From Paramarasmius palmivorus (taxonomy: Eukaryota > Basidiomycota > Agaricomycetes > Agaricales > Marasmiaceae), in assembly GCA_037176845.1 (NCBI GenBank), contig JAYKXP010000073.1, positions 62,001-126,000 of the forward strand: a stretch of DNA of 64,000 nucleotides. Direction: 5' to 3'. A program made the position numbers and the translations under genes. Shown here one piece after another: positions 11,346-23,204 of the stretch; the first letter of the stretch is position 1; the number at the start of each line of letters is the position of its first letter. Under the pieces are notes generated by a model, which made no database searches, had not been told where the DNA came from, and was given only the letters and a program-made list of their open reading frames with translations.

Positions 11346-12995
11346 CTAGCAGCAAAATTAGGGTGTCAACGTTGTTGTACTAGACAAAAGTAACTGACTG
11401 GTTCAGGCTCTGTGAGATGCCCCTGCCGGAGCCAGGATGAACACGTCGAGCAATCATTCTGAGGTGAAGAAGATGAGTGAATATATCCAGGTACATCCAT
11501 AGACACCAGGACTCACGAAGTACGTGCAATACGGCGATTTCGTGCAAAGGAAGTATTGATCCTCTCCTGAACGAACAAAATAGAAGGTGGACAGGTATAT
11601 AACAGTCGGGCATTTCACTATTGTCTTACCACCCGACAACTGCCTCCGACTTTCCCAAGGAAGTCCACCAGGGTCTCCCGATCGTGAGGACTAAGAAGCT
11701 CTGAGCGAACACGTATGCAACTGCCTCAGGGTCAAGCTTCCGCTGGCCCACATTCCGTTGAAGGGTCTCGGGTCATGTTGAAGGGATCGTTGTATCGGTT
11801 AGTATCCGGTTGGGAAGAAAGAAGAAGATGAGCGTCCGACGCTGGCGTCAGAATACAGCGAGAACGAAGCGAGAATGTACCGGGAGAAATTCCCGCGCGT
11901 CAGCACTGCCACTCGCACACTGGTATTATTTTTCGGCCAGAACAGACGCTAGGACCAGCTGAGCTGTGATCCCAGCACCCGGTGAGACGCTGAATATCTT
12001 TCTCCAGGTTTTTCTTCTGTCCGAACACACGCATATAAAGTTTCGGTATTCTTTGACTCCAGATAAGTACTATTATCCCTTGGCATCACGTTGTGGGAGC
12101 TCTTTGGTTCATAGTACTCCTTCAGCATTAGAGCAATGCAGCGCTTCATACGATTTGCAGCTGTACATCCCCGCGGCTTTCCGGTAACAGCTGACCGTAC
12201 TATCTGATAGGGTCGCTTTCTTCTGGCTCTCACAGTCATCCCGTTTGACGTGCACCCCAACGCTGTTGCCAGTACTTTTGCAGACAATCGTGGCAGCCAA
12301 ATTCAAAAGAAGCAAATCAGTTCCAAATCAATAAGTAGCTTCTTGTTCGATACCGGAAACAATAGACTCCAGTCCGTCGGATAATGTTGCACCATAGAAT
12401 CCCCTTCGTTATGCCTCAACAAGTTGTGAACGTGCTAGAGCCTCATCGGAGTTCACTAATTCTTACTGCAGGCTAAATAGATGGCTTTATTGGGTGCGAA
12501 AAACCGCTCTTCGGGATGGCGGTTGCGACGGATTTTGGCGTTCCCAAACTGAACCGCTGATGACCTGCGGCGAGTCTTCTCCAGCCACGTATTTTGTTCA
12601 GTAGCTCTGACTCCTCTAGATCTGGTAGACTCCCAACTATCTCGCACAAGGAACAACATACCAATACGTGACAAAGAAGTTCGACGAGAAGAGCTTGGAT
12701 AATAGTGTCATCGAGCACTATTGCATCAAGCTCATCTGGTCGTTGGAATATCCATGCTCACATATATGTCCGAGGAAATTGCGGCAAACAAATATAATCC
12801 CAACCTGGACCCATAGTTGCCCCGAGAATTTACCAGCTACAGGAGATTTTCGCACTAACATCAATATTCACATGTTCAAGTTGAAATTAAATCGAATTGC
12901 CCACCACTTTCCCTCGCTCTCTGTCTCCTCTGTCTCCTATCTCCTTTATCTGCGTTCGTGTGTTGGTGGACACATCGGAACAACCACAATACCCT
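11346..12995. other. Gene-poor interval; possible Cys-rich small ORF
   Basis: No confident gene. On the minus strand 12315..12109 is open for 68 codons and encodes a peptide with five cysteines in even spacing (VCKS, DDCES, VSCYR, YSCKS, LHCSN) after a hydrophobic start. That is the look of a small secreted protein, but no in-frame ATG was found. Minus-strand frames at 12456-12718 are unrecognised. The last 300 bases should hold the promoter of the plus-strand RING gene at 12996. Confidence 0.3.
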
Positions 12996-13952
12996 ATGAG
13001 CACGGATGATCCCCGTAGAAAACGACTGCCTTCCAGCGCGAAATCCACGGAGTCCCCAAAGCAGGATGGCCCGCTAGTCCAAGAGGTAACCAGGCTGAAT
13101 CTGGTACGTTAGAGGTTGATACAAGTCGATAAAGACTGAAATTGTCTACCGATAGGACAACGAAATGTTGCGACATTTGAAACGTAGTGCGGAGATGCGG
13201 CAATATGAAGCTGAGGAGAAGCTTGCAGGAGCGCAAAATGTAGGTTGCTCAGTCAAAGTACCCTGGTTTCGCCGAGTCCCCACAAAAACCAATGAGTATC
13301 TTTAGCGTGTAACGGAGCTGCAATGCCTTATCGAGGAGCACGAAAGGGATAAAAGAGCCCTTTTTGTGGATATCAAGATTCGGGACGAAGAATTGGCCAA
13401 GCTGAGGGCACAGGAGACTGAACTCTTAGGGCTCAGAGACGTAAGTCATCATGGTCATCAGTCGATTTTTAACTGATCAGAGCCAGGAACTATTTCGACT
13501 AAGGCTCCAAGGCACAGGTTTAATTAATGTATTGTGATCCTCTCCCGTCCTCCTTTCAACGCTTACCTTGTTTCTGCAGCACAACCTTGCGCTCGAAACG
13601 CACATCTCTCAGGCAAATAGTTTGCTTGACAACCAGAACCAATTCATTAGGAAGCTGAAGTGCGAAGTAGAGAGCTTATTGAAATGCAACATATGTGAAA
13701 ACGAGTATGACGACGAAATCGTCCCGGTCACGTATGTTGCATGTACCCCTCCAAACTAGTAGCCACAGCAGCTGACGATTAGATAGCTTTCCGTGTGGGC
13801 AAACTTGCTGTCGAAGATGTAGGGAAAGTTGGAACGAACACGGCGGCAATATATGTCCATTCTGCCGCGAAGCTTTAAGCTCGCAGCCTGCAGTCTGCCG
13901 CGATTTCCAGAGTCTCGTCGAGTTCCTGGCTTTCCTGAAAACCATCCATTGA
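12996..13952 (+). CDS. Coiled-coil protein with degenerate RING finger
   Basis: Five exons: 12996-13103, 13156-13239, 13306-13440, 13580-13731, 13787-13952, giving 214 residues. The N-terminus is Ser/Lys rich (PRRKRLPSSAKSTESPKQ). Residues of about 30-120 form a charged helical coiled coil over exons 1-4. The C-terminal 70 residues look like a RING finger split by the last intron: CNICENEYDDE, then VPVTFPCGQTCCRRC and CPFC. The canonical PCGHxxC is here PCGQTCC, so the zinc-binding His is Gln. A RING of this type would normally act as a ubiquitin ligase; the changed residue makes activity doubtful. Resembles the intact RING gene at 56706-57490 in architecture. Confidence 0.75.
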
Positions 13953-14342
13953 CCGGACTTCTTCAAGTTTGCGTTCCCCTCGATTCGCGCTCAATTGCCA
14001 TATATCATTTACAACCCCACCGTAGAGTCTCCACGCAGGTATAAAGCATCGCAAAAACAGCTGCAAGAGTGCTTAGCAGACGCTTCAAATTTCACGGCGG
14101 CAGGAATTGCCGCTTGCCGCCTGCTGTTCCTCGGGTTGTAACAACGCAGTGCACGCGAATGCAGAAGCGGGTCTTTTTGATGAGAAAGAAGCTGTTGCTT
14201 TGCCATATCACAGTACGGTAAAATACCGGAATAGTTCACATATGCATGAAGCGCAGAAGTATTCCCGGATACGATAAGAAAGGGCCTGACAACTTGGCTA
14301 TAGCTAGCTGGTATACACACACTATTAAAAGCGCCATCGACT
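13953..14342. other. Intergenic, nothing recognised
   Basis: Between the convergent RING gene and the minus-strand zinc-motif gene. No open frame with recognisable features. Confidence 0.5.
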
Positions 14343-14807
14343 CTATTTCCCCCTCAGCCTGATAACACAAACGTCATGGTTACGGAGCCCTTCCGCAATT
14401 TCCTCTGCTGGAGTGATACCTAACACGTATTCCCTTACCATGTGCTGGAACTCTTCGGGAATGTCTGCGATATTACTTTGAGAGGACGAAGTAACATTCG
14501 ATTGTAAGAGCTTGTTGAGGAAGGAAGAGGGTTCCTGTCCGGGCTGTGGCCTACCCCTGCTCCCAATGGGATCAACAGGTTCGCTTGTTTGCTTGGGGAC
14601 TGATTGTAGACTCTTCGTAGGGGATGTCTTTAAATCGTGAGCTGCGATAGGGGCTTCGTTGGTCTTGTCTCGTTCGGAAAGAGTGACATCGACTCGGACA
14701 AATGGGCAACCTGCCCGCGGATGTCCTTTTCTGGGACGCCGACACTTCAAACACAAAGGGGCCTTTCGGTGATGCATGGCTGTTGAGGTCGTCTCATGGT
14801 TTGGCAT
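14343..14807 (-). CDS. Small protein with short Cys/His motif
   Basis: Single open frame, ATG at 14807, 154 residues (a GTG-initiated longer version is less likely). Near the N-terminus it has CLKCRRPRKGHPRAGCPF, a C-x2-C-x7-H-x4-C motif like a zinc knuckle. This short signature recurs in unnamed mushroom proteins, where it is often followed by a disordered tail as here (TSPTKSLQSVPKQTSEP). The last 40 residues (EEFQHMVREYVLGITPAEEI) are predicted helical. The single-exon structure is unusual in this window, and a further 5-prime exon cannot be ruled out. Function unknown. Confidence 0.5.
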   Translation of the reverse strand: MPNHETTSTAMHHRKAPLCLKCRRPRKGHPRAGCPFVRVDVTLSERDKTNEAPIAAHDLKTSPTKSLQSVPKQTSEPVDPIGSRGRPQPGQEPSSFLNKLLQSNVTSSSQSNIADIPEEFQHMVREYVLGITPAEEIAEGLRNHDVCVIRLRGK

Positions 14808-15997
14808 GCTAGTGCTGTGAGGGAGTTGGTGTTCAGAATTCGCGGACACCTTGAAGTCCAGGCTTACCGAGGGCAGACAAGAAAGCTGAGACGGCTGTAA
14901 CCTAGAGGGCTAAATGCTAAAATTAATATTTATACGAGGCGGGGTTTCTTCGGCGAGCTGTGCCAGTGATGCCTTAAGGCATCTGAGGTCGCTGTTTCAA
15001 ATCTCAAAGCTGAAAGACAGATCCTTTTTGACTCTAGGCTCTGCACACTGTGATCCCTACGACAGGTTACTTCAACCCAAAAAACTCACCCTAAAAATTG
15101 TGACGCCGGACACTGGCTGGGGCAGTGATAACTGTTTGAGGTCAACGAATCTGGTGGTTACGAGTTCGCAATTAATAAAATGAAGAAGTTCTTTATCGGC
15201 ACACCCGGCATCTCACAATGTGTCGGCACTTTGCGAACTGGCGTTCTTCCTCTGCAACATGTTGTCGTTCAGGTAAGTTAGGAGTACCGGTGATGAATTC
15301 ATTATTTCTGTTATTTCTGGCTCCTTTGGGAATGCAACTCCCAGCAGCACTGACTTTTCCACGTACCATTGCTCAATGTTGGGCGCCAAGGCTGAGCGCT
15401 AAACCTTTGGCGCGTTTGTAGTCAGATTGAGCTTGACCTCTATTCGCCACTTAGCCATGTTTTAATTGGAAAGAAAAAGGTTCGGCCCTTGCCACTCGCG
15501 ATCAACGTACAACGAAAAAAGAAGCAGAATGTTTAAACATATCTGCTCTTTGTTTCTCTACGTGTTTAGTTTGAATGTTCGAGCGAACTCGTATACTGGA
15601 TACCCACACCATTCTCGAATCTCTGCTACCATTGATTGAGACATGAAGAGATGCAGGAACTAAGAACCGTAGTAGTTGCGATGATCCCAAAATGTCAAAT
15701 GATGCTGCCTCTCCTGAGTACAACTATTTTTTTCGACACTCAGCCTGGGTGTCGATAAGACAGTGGCGACTCGCTTACGTCCATTTCCATTAACAAGTGA
15801 ACAACCCAATGATGGCCAGTGAGCTAAACTTAGTACAGCTTGGAAGAATATTCCCGTCAGTGTCACTTCTTGCTTTCAGCAATAACTTGTACAACGTTTC
15901 TCTGCAAATGATGTCCCGGTCCCGCTACTGGCTCGCTCGCTACTAAAGTGGGGTTGAGATTAACCCAATGCAGACTCGGGCTGGTGTGAAATTAAAC
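14808..15997. other. Gene-poor interval
   Basis: Short overlapping frames on both strands, none with motif or splice support. The right end borders the 3-prime end of the C2H2 gene. Confidence 0.4.
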
Positions 15998-16749
15998 TCA
16001 GTATGTAGCATGTTGGGTAATGCGCGGTACATACGAATACGGACCATCCCATCGGGCATTTTTGGATACTTTCGGTCTCGACATGTATCCATGAATTCCA
16101 ATCTTGTGTCTGCGAAGTTGGTAAGGGTCATGAAAACTTTCGTCGCAACCAAGGATTTTGCATTTATAGGGTCTAGAGTTCGTGCTGTCGCCTTAGGTTA
16201 GTAACAATCGGCACCACTAGCGTTTTGATTTACTGTTTGGAAGAAACGTGCGATTTCAGGGATGTTTTCTGATGACTTGACTTAGAAAGGATCGTGCAAA
16301 CGGGACATCGCCTACCGTGCTATATTCCTTGTAGCATTGCGGACATGAAAATGGCCTATACGGACAGGTTAGCTATATATTCCGCAAGAGAGTTGATGGA
16401 CCCACTTGTATCTAAGATGCACCCTCTCGATATGGTGTTGCACCTGTGTTTTTTGGTCCGTATAACGGCACGCTCTCCAGTCTGTTCCAATCTGTGCGAT
16501 CCACTTGCAGTGCCATATGGCAGAGTGAGGATTCGACTGCGTTGCGTATGACATCCATTTGTGATTGTTGAAACAGGGTGAAGGCTCGACTACTCTTCGA
16601 GGCAAGGACAACAGTTCATTCGTCCGTGAGTTCCGAGTCACTGTCGTGGCATAGATCCCCACTGCAGTTGAAGATCTACTATCCAGCGATCCATTCGAAA
16701 AGTATAGAGTGTTTGAGGAAGGAATAGCGTTCGGGCCAAAACAGTTCAT
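15998..16749 (-). CDS. C2H2 zinc-finger protein
   Basis: Four exons: 16749..16406, 16355..16316, 16268..16234, 16184..15998, with introns of 50, 47 and 49 bases, giving 201 residues. Three zinc fingers lie in the C-terminal half. Finger 1 is an unusual long form (HCKW, RAC, HHIERVH). Finger 2 is C-P-Q-C, x12, H-VSSK-H, assembled from three exons; its last His codon exists only after splicing. Finger 3 is CKILGCDESFHDPYQLRRH then IGIH. The finger linkers (RYKPFSC, TNSRPYKC) are canonical. The N-terminal 70 residues are Ser/Asn rich. Likely a nucleic-acid-binding regulator; targets unknown. It resembles the gene at 20777-21821 in finger order. Confidence 0.8.
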
Positions 16750-17686
16750 GCTAATCAGCGGTCTATGTGTGGTTTGACTTGAGAGCGAGAGCGAGCTGGA
16801 TGTGGCGTTAGAAAGTGATCAAGACAATGTACTTCAAAGGAGGGGTTACCCTGTGGTCGAAATCGACATTCTGATAGAAATAACCTCTGACAGACCGTCC
16901 TGTGATAAGAAAGTGCAGGTCTGAAGTGAAGGGTGAAGAAGGTAACTAGCGTCCTGCTCCAGAATAGCGCACAGGCCAGTTGGCCCGGGAGAAGTTGTCC
17001 CAAATTGGCACTCGTTTAAGAGGCCCTAAATAAATTGCGTCTTACATAACTTTGAAACGCGACCACGAGAGCTCAGATCGCTCCGAGTCACAGCCATCAG
17101 CTTTCCTTTTTCGGACATAAGTAGGTCCTTTCAAGTTGAACCTTCCTTGCCTTCTTTCTTTGAGGCCTTAGCATCACAAGATCTAAACCGCGCGACTTTC
17201 GTATATGTAACTAATAGATTTATTGCTATTTACATGACTGAGGGGTGGCCACGAGGTGGCGTGGGCCAAACCCTTAGGTTATAGAATTATCTAAAGCATC
17301 ATAAGAGGCGCCACTGCAGGAACAGACTGAGATACACGCTTGCCAAAAGAAGTCAAACCGGAAGCTTAAAGGTTGGCAATCGGTCTCGTACCATAAAACC
17401 ATCTCTTGACTTGATGCTTGGCGACAGGGTATTGAATGAGTACTGGACGCTCCGAAGAGGTGGAGAAACCCGATGGAAATCTTTAAATTGTCTTTCGCTA
17501 GTTGAGATACTGACCACGGTGTCGATAAGGATGTCAGCTTGTACTTTACAAAGACATCAACGACTCGACCGGCATCCGCACCCTTTTGAATGAATTCGAT
17601 ACAGCGGTATGCGGAATGCTTGCAAAGTGACTCAGGAAGTAAATTTTCAGAATGGTTCTGTTTTCCTGTCCTATTACTCCGAAAAC
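16750..17686. other. Intergenic, nothing recognised
   Basis: Upstream region of the C2H2 gene and downstream region of the next minus-strand gene. No supported feature. Confidence 0.4.
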
Positions 17687-18408
17687 CTATACACGACTAG
17701 GCTGGACCCTCAGCGGCACTTTGGTCAACCCGGCAACTTCGATATCACCTTCACCATCAGCTTGTTCATGTCCAGTTAAATCTTCGAAATCGTCGAACGT
17801 AGCGGCTTCTCCATCCTCAGACTCGTGGTCATCCAAGTCAAAATTCCCTGCTGCACGTCATTAGTGGCTTGCCCTCTATGGTAGCTAAATCAGTGTGCTA
17901 TTCAATCAATGACGGACAACGAACTTACGTGGCAAAGCGGTAGAGCTCAGACATGACTCGATGGAAATCCTGTGGGTGCTTTTAGTTGCATTTCGGCCAA
18001 CTGCAAGGCATGTCCTCGGTAACGGGGCAAGGATGTCTGAATCAAAGCGTCCTTTAGTGAGTGTAGACTCCGAAGAGCCAGTGTTTGCTACGTCAATCAA
18101 GACGCTTTGAACCTGACGATGAAGGATATCAGACAGTGAATTGGTGGGTCAAGACAACTTACTGCTGTGACTGCTGTTGCGACAACAACATCATTCAGAT
18201 TATACTGAACAGTGACGGACTGGTTGTTCTCGAAAGATACTTGCACTGCGACCTGCGTGTGGTTCTCAGAACTTCCAATGGATATCGAGCCGACTTTACG
18301 GGGCATGTCGGCTAGGTATATGCTGGCCTTGATGAGAGTTCGATAGCCCGGACCAAGCCCTGACGGTTTGTGGAATGGAGCATCGTGGTTGCGAAGTGAA
18401 AATTTCAT
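17687..18408 (-). CDS. Hypothetical protein with acidic C-terminus
   Basis: Three exons: 18408..18163, 18112..17929, 17847..17687, with introns of 50 and 81 bases, giving 196 residues. The reading frame is kept at both joins (AVTA/VQSVLIDVANTG and STALP/RNFDLDDHESED). The first 90 residues look like beta strands (SIYLADMPRKVGSISIGSSE, VQVSFENNQSVTVQYNL). The last 50 are very acidic (DDFEDLTGHEQADGEGDIE). No signal peptide or known domain is recognised. The acidic tail is of the kind seen in nuclear chaperone or adaptor proteins, but that is only composition. Confidence 0.6.
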
Positions 18409-18633
18409 TTCCAAAAGAAGAAGGTAGTCTGCAGAACGGCGGTTTTGTCGGGCCGTACTCTTGGTAGTTGACCCTGACAGCGGCGGGCTAGCAGCTGCTG
18501 CCGGGTGCTGGGGTGGTGTTCGTCGTACCTAGGTGAAGGGTGAGTGAAGCTGTATGCGTATGTCTATACATTCTTACCCTTTTTCTAGTCTCGTCGTCAT
18601 AAATACTGCAATCATAAACCCTATTCTTTTTTC

Positions 18634-20630
18634 ATGGCATACGTCTGCGAGGGATGTTTGAGGTCTTTCACATCCTGGGGATTCAAGCAACATCGGCTTA
18701 AGACCTCCAACTCCGCATGCAGAGCACCAAGCAATGTCGAAAACAACAGCAAACCTAGCTTTTCTGCCCCTGCCGAGTCAGACGAGTCGGAAACGGATTC
18801 TGAACTTGAAGAACTCACCGCCCACGTTGTCTCCGACTTTGACCCAGATTCCGCCCTTATTTCTTTCGAAGGCGACAACTTCGGCAGCAACTACACCGCT
18901 CAAGATTTCGGACAGATGGACGTTGAGGAAGCAGATGAAGAATGGGAATGGGGCGAAGGTAGTGCAAGCGCTGAGGATAGCATAGAGGGAGAAGCCGACT
19001 TTGACGAAGATAGCTTTGCTTGATCATGAAGGGATGTGGGAGCCCGAGTGATTAGTTGATGTTGACATCCCTTTACCTTCGACTGGTACCCAAATCCCTG
19101 TCCGAGACGCCAGAACTGCTACCAAATCACGGGTTCATATTGAAGACTGCCTTCGTCATAAGCCCTTCATTGTCAAGTTTGGTGGCCATACGGGCAGGCC
19201 GAAAGGTTGACGATAGCAATATTCGGTATGAGCATGCTCTCCGAAACGACAAAGTTCTCTGGCATCCATTTCGGTCCCGGCTTGATTGGGAGGTTGCTCG
19301 CTGGGGAAAGCTTCGGGGTCCTGGGTCCAATGCTCTAAATGAGCTACTGCAAATACCAGGGGTAAGCATTACTGTCGTCGTCTCCATTTGAAACCTAACT
19401 CGTTCCCCAATTCAATGTCAATTTAGCTGGCCGAAAAGCTGGATCTCTCATTCAAGACCACACATAAGATCATCGACGGACAGCTCCCAGGTGGACCTCC
19501 ATTCCATCGACATGAGGTTGTCGTTGCAGGGGAATCCTTCGAGTTCTTTTATCGAAACATTCTAGCACTGTGGGGTGACCGAGACCTCACACCATATTTG
19601 ATCGTGTGTCCGGAACGACACTACCGACCAAACCAAAGATATTCGACTCTTTCGCATACCGGGAAATGGTGGGCTACTCAGGTACGAGTTTCAGCTCTTT
19701 CTGAGAATTTGAATAGGACTAAAATGCATGATACAGAAGGAGATTGAGAAGACTAATAATCCGGGGAAACGATCATACCTCTCATAGTTCCAACCAACAA
19801 GACACAACTCACGGTCTTTGGAAACAAGACGGCCTACCCGGTATATATCACCATCGGGAATATTCCTAAAGAGATTCGGCTCAAATCGTCTCATGGTTCC
19901 TATATCCTCCTCGGCTACCTTCCGACTTTGAATCTCAGTCACATCACCAACAAAACAGACCGCGCCGTGCTCTTGCTCCTGTCTCATGCTTGCATGAAGC
20001 ATATCATGGCTCCAATCCGAGAGCCTGGTATCAATGGTATGCTCGTGGTTGATGGCAATGGTGTCGCTCGACGTGGACATCCTATCATGGCCGTTTATGT
20101 CGCCGATTATCATGAGCAATGTCTTGCTTCCACTGCAAAGTATGGCCGCTGTGCTGCCCTATGTGGTGTTGTTAAGGAGAACTCAGGAGATGATCAGACT
20201 GACTTCCCGTTCTTGAATCTTGCGTCTGCACTCGAAGTTTTTGAGATAATTTCAGAAGTCCGACGGTATTCAGGCGTGCATGCAAGGATGCTGGCATGAA
20301 GCCCATCCCGGAACCCGTTTGGAAAGGTCTTCCATACGTCAATCTCTTCCAGTCTATCACCCCCGACATCCTACACCAGCTGTATCAAAGGCTCATCAAA
20401 CATCTTCTCAGCCGGCTCATCAAGATAGCATAACATCCGACTTTTCATGCGAGGCCAATGGAGCCTCGTCAGAGCAGCTATCCGCTGCTGTTCGGGGTAT
20501 GCTCGACTTTCAACAACGACTGCGAAATATTCGTTTATCGAGACGTCTATTCGTGGCAAGATCTGGTCAGGTATCTGGGAATGGTAGGAAAACTTCCTCG
20601 GTAGATGGTATGACTGTTATTAAACCATAG
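18634..20630 (+). pseudogene. Plavaka-type transposase relic
   Basis: Starts with a C2H2-like N-terminus (MAYVCEGCLRSFTSWGFKQH) and an acidic stretch ending in a stop at 19023, then the recognisable core of Plavaka transposases in several frames: RSRLDWEVARWGKLRGPGS, an intron at 19361-19427, FHRHEVVVAGESFEFFYRNI, a second intron near 19681-19736, NKTAYPVYITIGNIPKEIR, LLSHACMKHIMAPI, then KGLPYVNLFQSITPDILHQL. Frameshifts occur near 19205, 19765 and 20275, and the conserved DILHQLYQG region is followed at once by unrelated-looking sequence and a short AAVRGMLDF block, so the C-terminal part is largely deleted. The element cannot encode an active transposase. It lies between two C2H2 genes on the opposite strand. 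Confidence 0.8.
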
Positions 20631-20776
20631 ACAGGCACGCGCACATTGAGAATGGGTTCTTATAAGTAGCGGATGGAGTGAACAGATAAGTTGCAGAGAA
20701 GCATGTTGGGAAAGGAAATGGGTAACTTCTCCAGCGAGGAAAGTATTGGGGCCTTTTCTACATCCCGAAGGGACGG

Positions 20777-21821
20777 TCACAGTAAGATATGGGCCAACTG
20801 TAGGGGTGGGGGCGGATACGTAAACGGGGCGATTGAGTTGGGATATGACTGCTGATTACTGCGAACGGAGCAGAGCCGTGGAAGGCTTGTGGGTGAGGCG
20901 GCGACGGAAGGAGCAGGTAATGCACGGCAGCCGTGGCACACAACAGGGCAGAGTGCGCCTGAGGAAGATGTTACAGGATTTGTGTGGTGACTGTAACACG
21001 TCTGTATGGAATTCCTTTCGAAAATCTCGACCTGAGATAAAAGGACGGAAATTCCGGGCAAAGTAACACCAGGCCTAGATATGCCCTGCGGCGTGATCTC
21101 GGCATCATGTCTGGGACCAAGAATTGGTAGAGTGTTGCGATCAGCTTCAAGAGAGTTCGTTGGTGTGATGGAAGGACTAGGTGAAACCGTGACAATGGAA
21201 GAAGTTTTGCAAGATGTAAGCGGCGATGGGAAAATATCTGAAGTAGGGACGATGGTAGTGTTTGCGATGACGCTCATTCGGAACTCATCCTTCTGACCAT
21301 TCCGCCCATTATTGTCGTGGACCGAGGGACTGCCATCGCTCTGAGTTCTTCTCTTATAATGTTTCGGCTTGTATCCATGAGATCCTATTCGATGGCGAAA
21401 GAGTGCTGCAGGATCGCTATATGCGCGTGGGCAACTGGGACATCGACAACGCTTCTCCTTTGTGCTAGGTCTGCAGTGAGTTTGTATTCCTATATATCGA
21501 CCGACTGCCGACTTACTGAGTTCGGTAGTGGGTTTCGAGATTCGAGCTTTGCAGCGTTTTGTGCTCACAGCCAGGCCAGGGACAGAGCAGCAAGCTGGGA
21601 ATGAACTTGACACTTGAACCATGTCAAAGCTACGTCTGAGACTCACTGTTCTTCCTTCGAGTGCGTACGTTTGTGCCGTGCCATGTCGGCGCTGCGGCTG
21701 ATTGTCTTGTCACAAATGTCGCAAGTGGCGGGTTCATAAATTCTCTAAACAAACACATAAAAGAGTTATATCATCGATGTTACAGGAATTTACTTACTAT
21801 TCTTGGACGCTGCGCGGGCAT
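20777..21821 (-). CDS. Three-finger C2H2 zinc-finger protein
   Basis: Four exons: 21821..21798, 21744..21647, 21594..21517, 21470..20777, with introns of 53, 52 and 46 bases, giving 297 residues. The first exon is only 24 bases (MPAQRPRI). Finger 1 is CDICDKTISRSADMARH then KRTH. Finger 2 is CPWPGCEHKTLQSSNLETH then YRT, where the final zinc His is Gln in the spliced product. Finger 3 is CPSCPRAYSDPAALFRH then RIGSH. The remaining 200 residues are Ser/Thr/Pro rich and probably disordered, as in activation regions of fungal regulators. Likely DNA-binding transcription factor. It diverges from no close neighbour and follows the Plavaka relic tail to tail. Confidence 0.8.
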
Positions 21822-23204
21822 TTTAAACCATTCAGAAGACAAGAAGTTGTAGGGAGTGTCGAAAGTCGGCCTCAAGAGGATTTAGGAAGGAACAGTAGGT
21901 TTTCATAAATCGATTCAACCGAGGGAAAGCTACGGGCGATCGGTCGCAGCATTTTCCTTATTCAGGACCAACTTCCCAACTCCGCCAGTCCCTTGTACAT
22001 GTTAACTGGAACCATTGTTCAGTTTTCAAGACCCGAGGAGTTGACACATCTTACTAGCTGCGATATACTCAACAGAGACGCTGAAAGAAACGCTATAAAT
22101 TTCAGAGAACTCTGTTCCTTTCATGTCGTGTTATAGTCGTCTTCAAAGACACCCAGATATACGTGCAGTGGCGTAGCAGATATTCAAATGACTGTGGTGA
22201 ACACGGGGTGTCCCCGATTCGAATCGGCCACAGAGAGGCTCGCGTGGCATTCGATGGCCGCTGTCAGGCAGCGCCGGATTTGGGTAGATGAGTTGTAAGA
22301 AAACGCAGCTTCCACTACCGTCCATGAATGAAAGATACAATAGTCTGAACAGAAGTGCATCACAAAGAGACCCTAACGCACCATACACGGTGCCCGCACC
22401 GTGGTTCTCAACTGGGATCAGTGATTAGGGTCGGGATGCCTGTCAGCGGCTACTCTCTGTGGCAATCGGGGACATCCTTTGCTGGTGAAAGAAAGAAGTC
22501 CTAGTGAGAACGAGATCTATCCGAGATCTGTAGATTTGACGAAAGGGGCCAAGTAAGGCCGCATATACAGTGGCTCGGAGCTCGAGATGGTAGATCTTTA
22601 CTAGACCGCAACCAAGAAAAAGAAGCATTCAAGAAACAAATAATCGCCCCGGCTTGGTACGTGTGTCCACGATACGTACTGAAAAGCATGAAACTGAACT
22701 AAAGGTTCTCCTAGAGCGGTACTCAACGAACATTTGCATTACAGGCGCATCGTTCATTCTCTCCAAGCTTCACTGGCTGATTCTCGCATCCTTTGTAGCT
22801 TCAAGGTATACATGATCATCGAAAGGACGACGTTGGGTGTCCAGTGACTGTTCGAATAGGGATCACGAGGATGTCGGTGGGCCTTGTAAATGGACAGTTG
22901 CTCTCCTCGGACGAGACACAGAGCTCACCTTGATCTCCCTAAACCCGTGTATCCATCTTGCGCTGCGAAACCTGTTTTGAACAAGCCATGCACAAAGAAG
23001 TGTTGACAGGCCTCAGGCTGCTTGATGCACCGCTCTCGATATCTAGGCACGTCAAAGTCAGCATGAAAACAACGAACAAGTAAATGGAAATGCCGTACAC
23101 AAGTCACAAAATGTTATTGCTTCGGTTATAATCGACGAGTTCGCTGTATGCTTTGTCCGGTCAGCTACCGAATCGCGGTAAGTCAAGAGCAAACTCACCA
23201 GGTT
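21822..23204. other. Gene-poor interval
   Basis: No supported gene. Short minus-strand frames (22925-23107 and others) lack motifs. A 14-base palindrome ccgattcgaatcgg at about 22207-22220 resembles a tRNA T-loop but no cloverleaf forms around it. Confidence 0.35.

Noticed and set aside
22200..22260. Possible tRNA around gattcgaatc
   Set aside because: The bases look like a T-loop but no acceptor, D or anticodon stems can be drawn on either strand.
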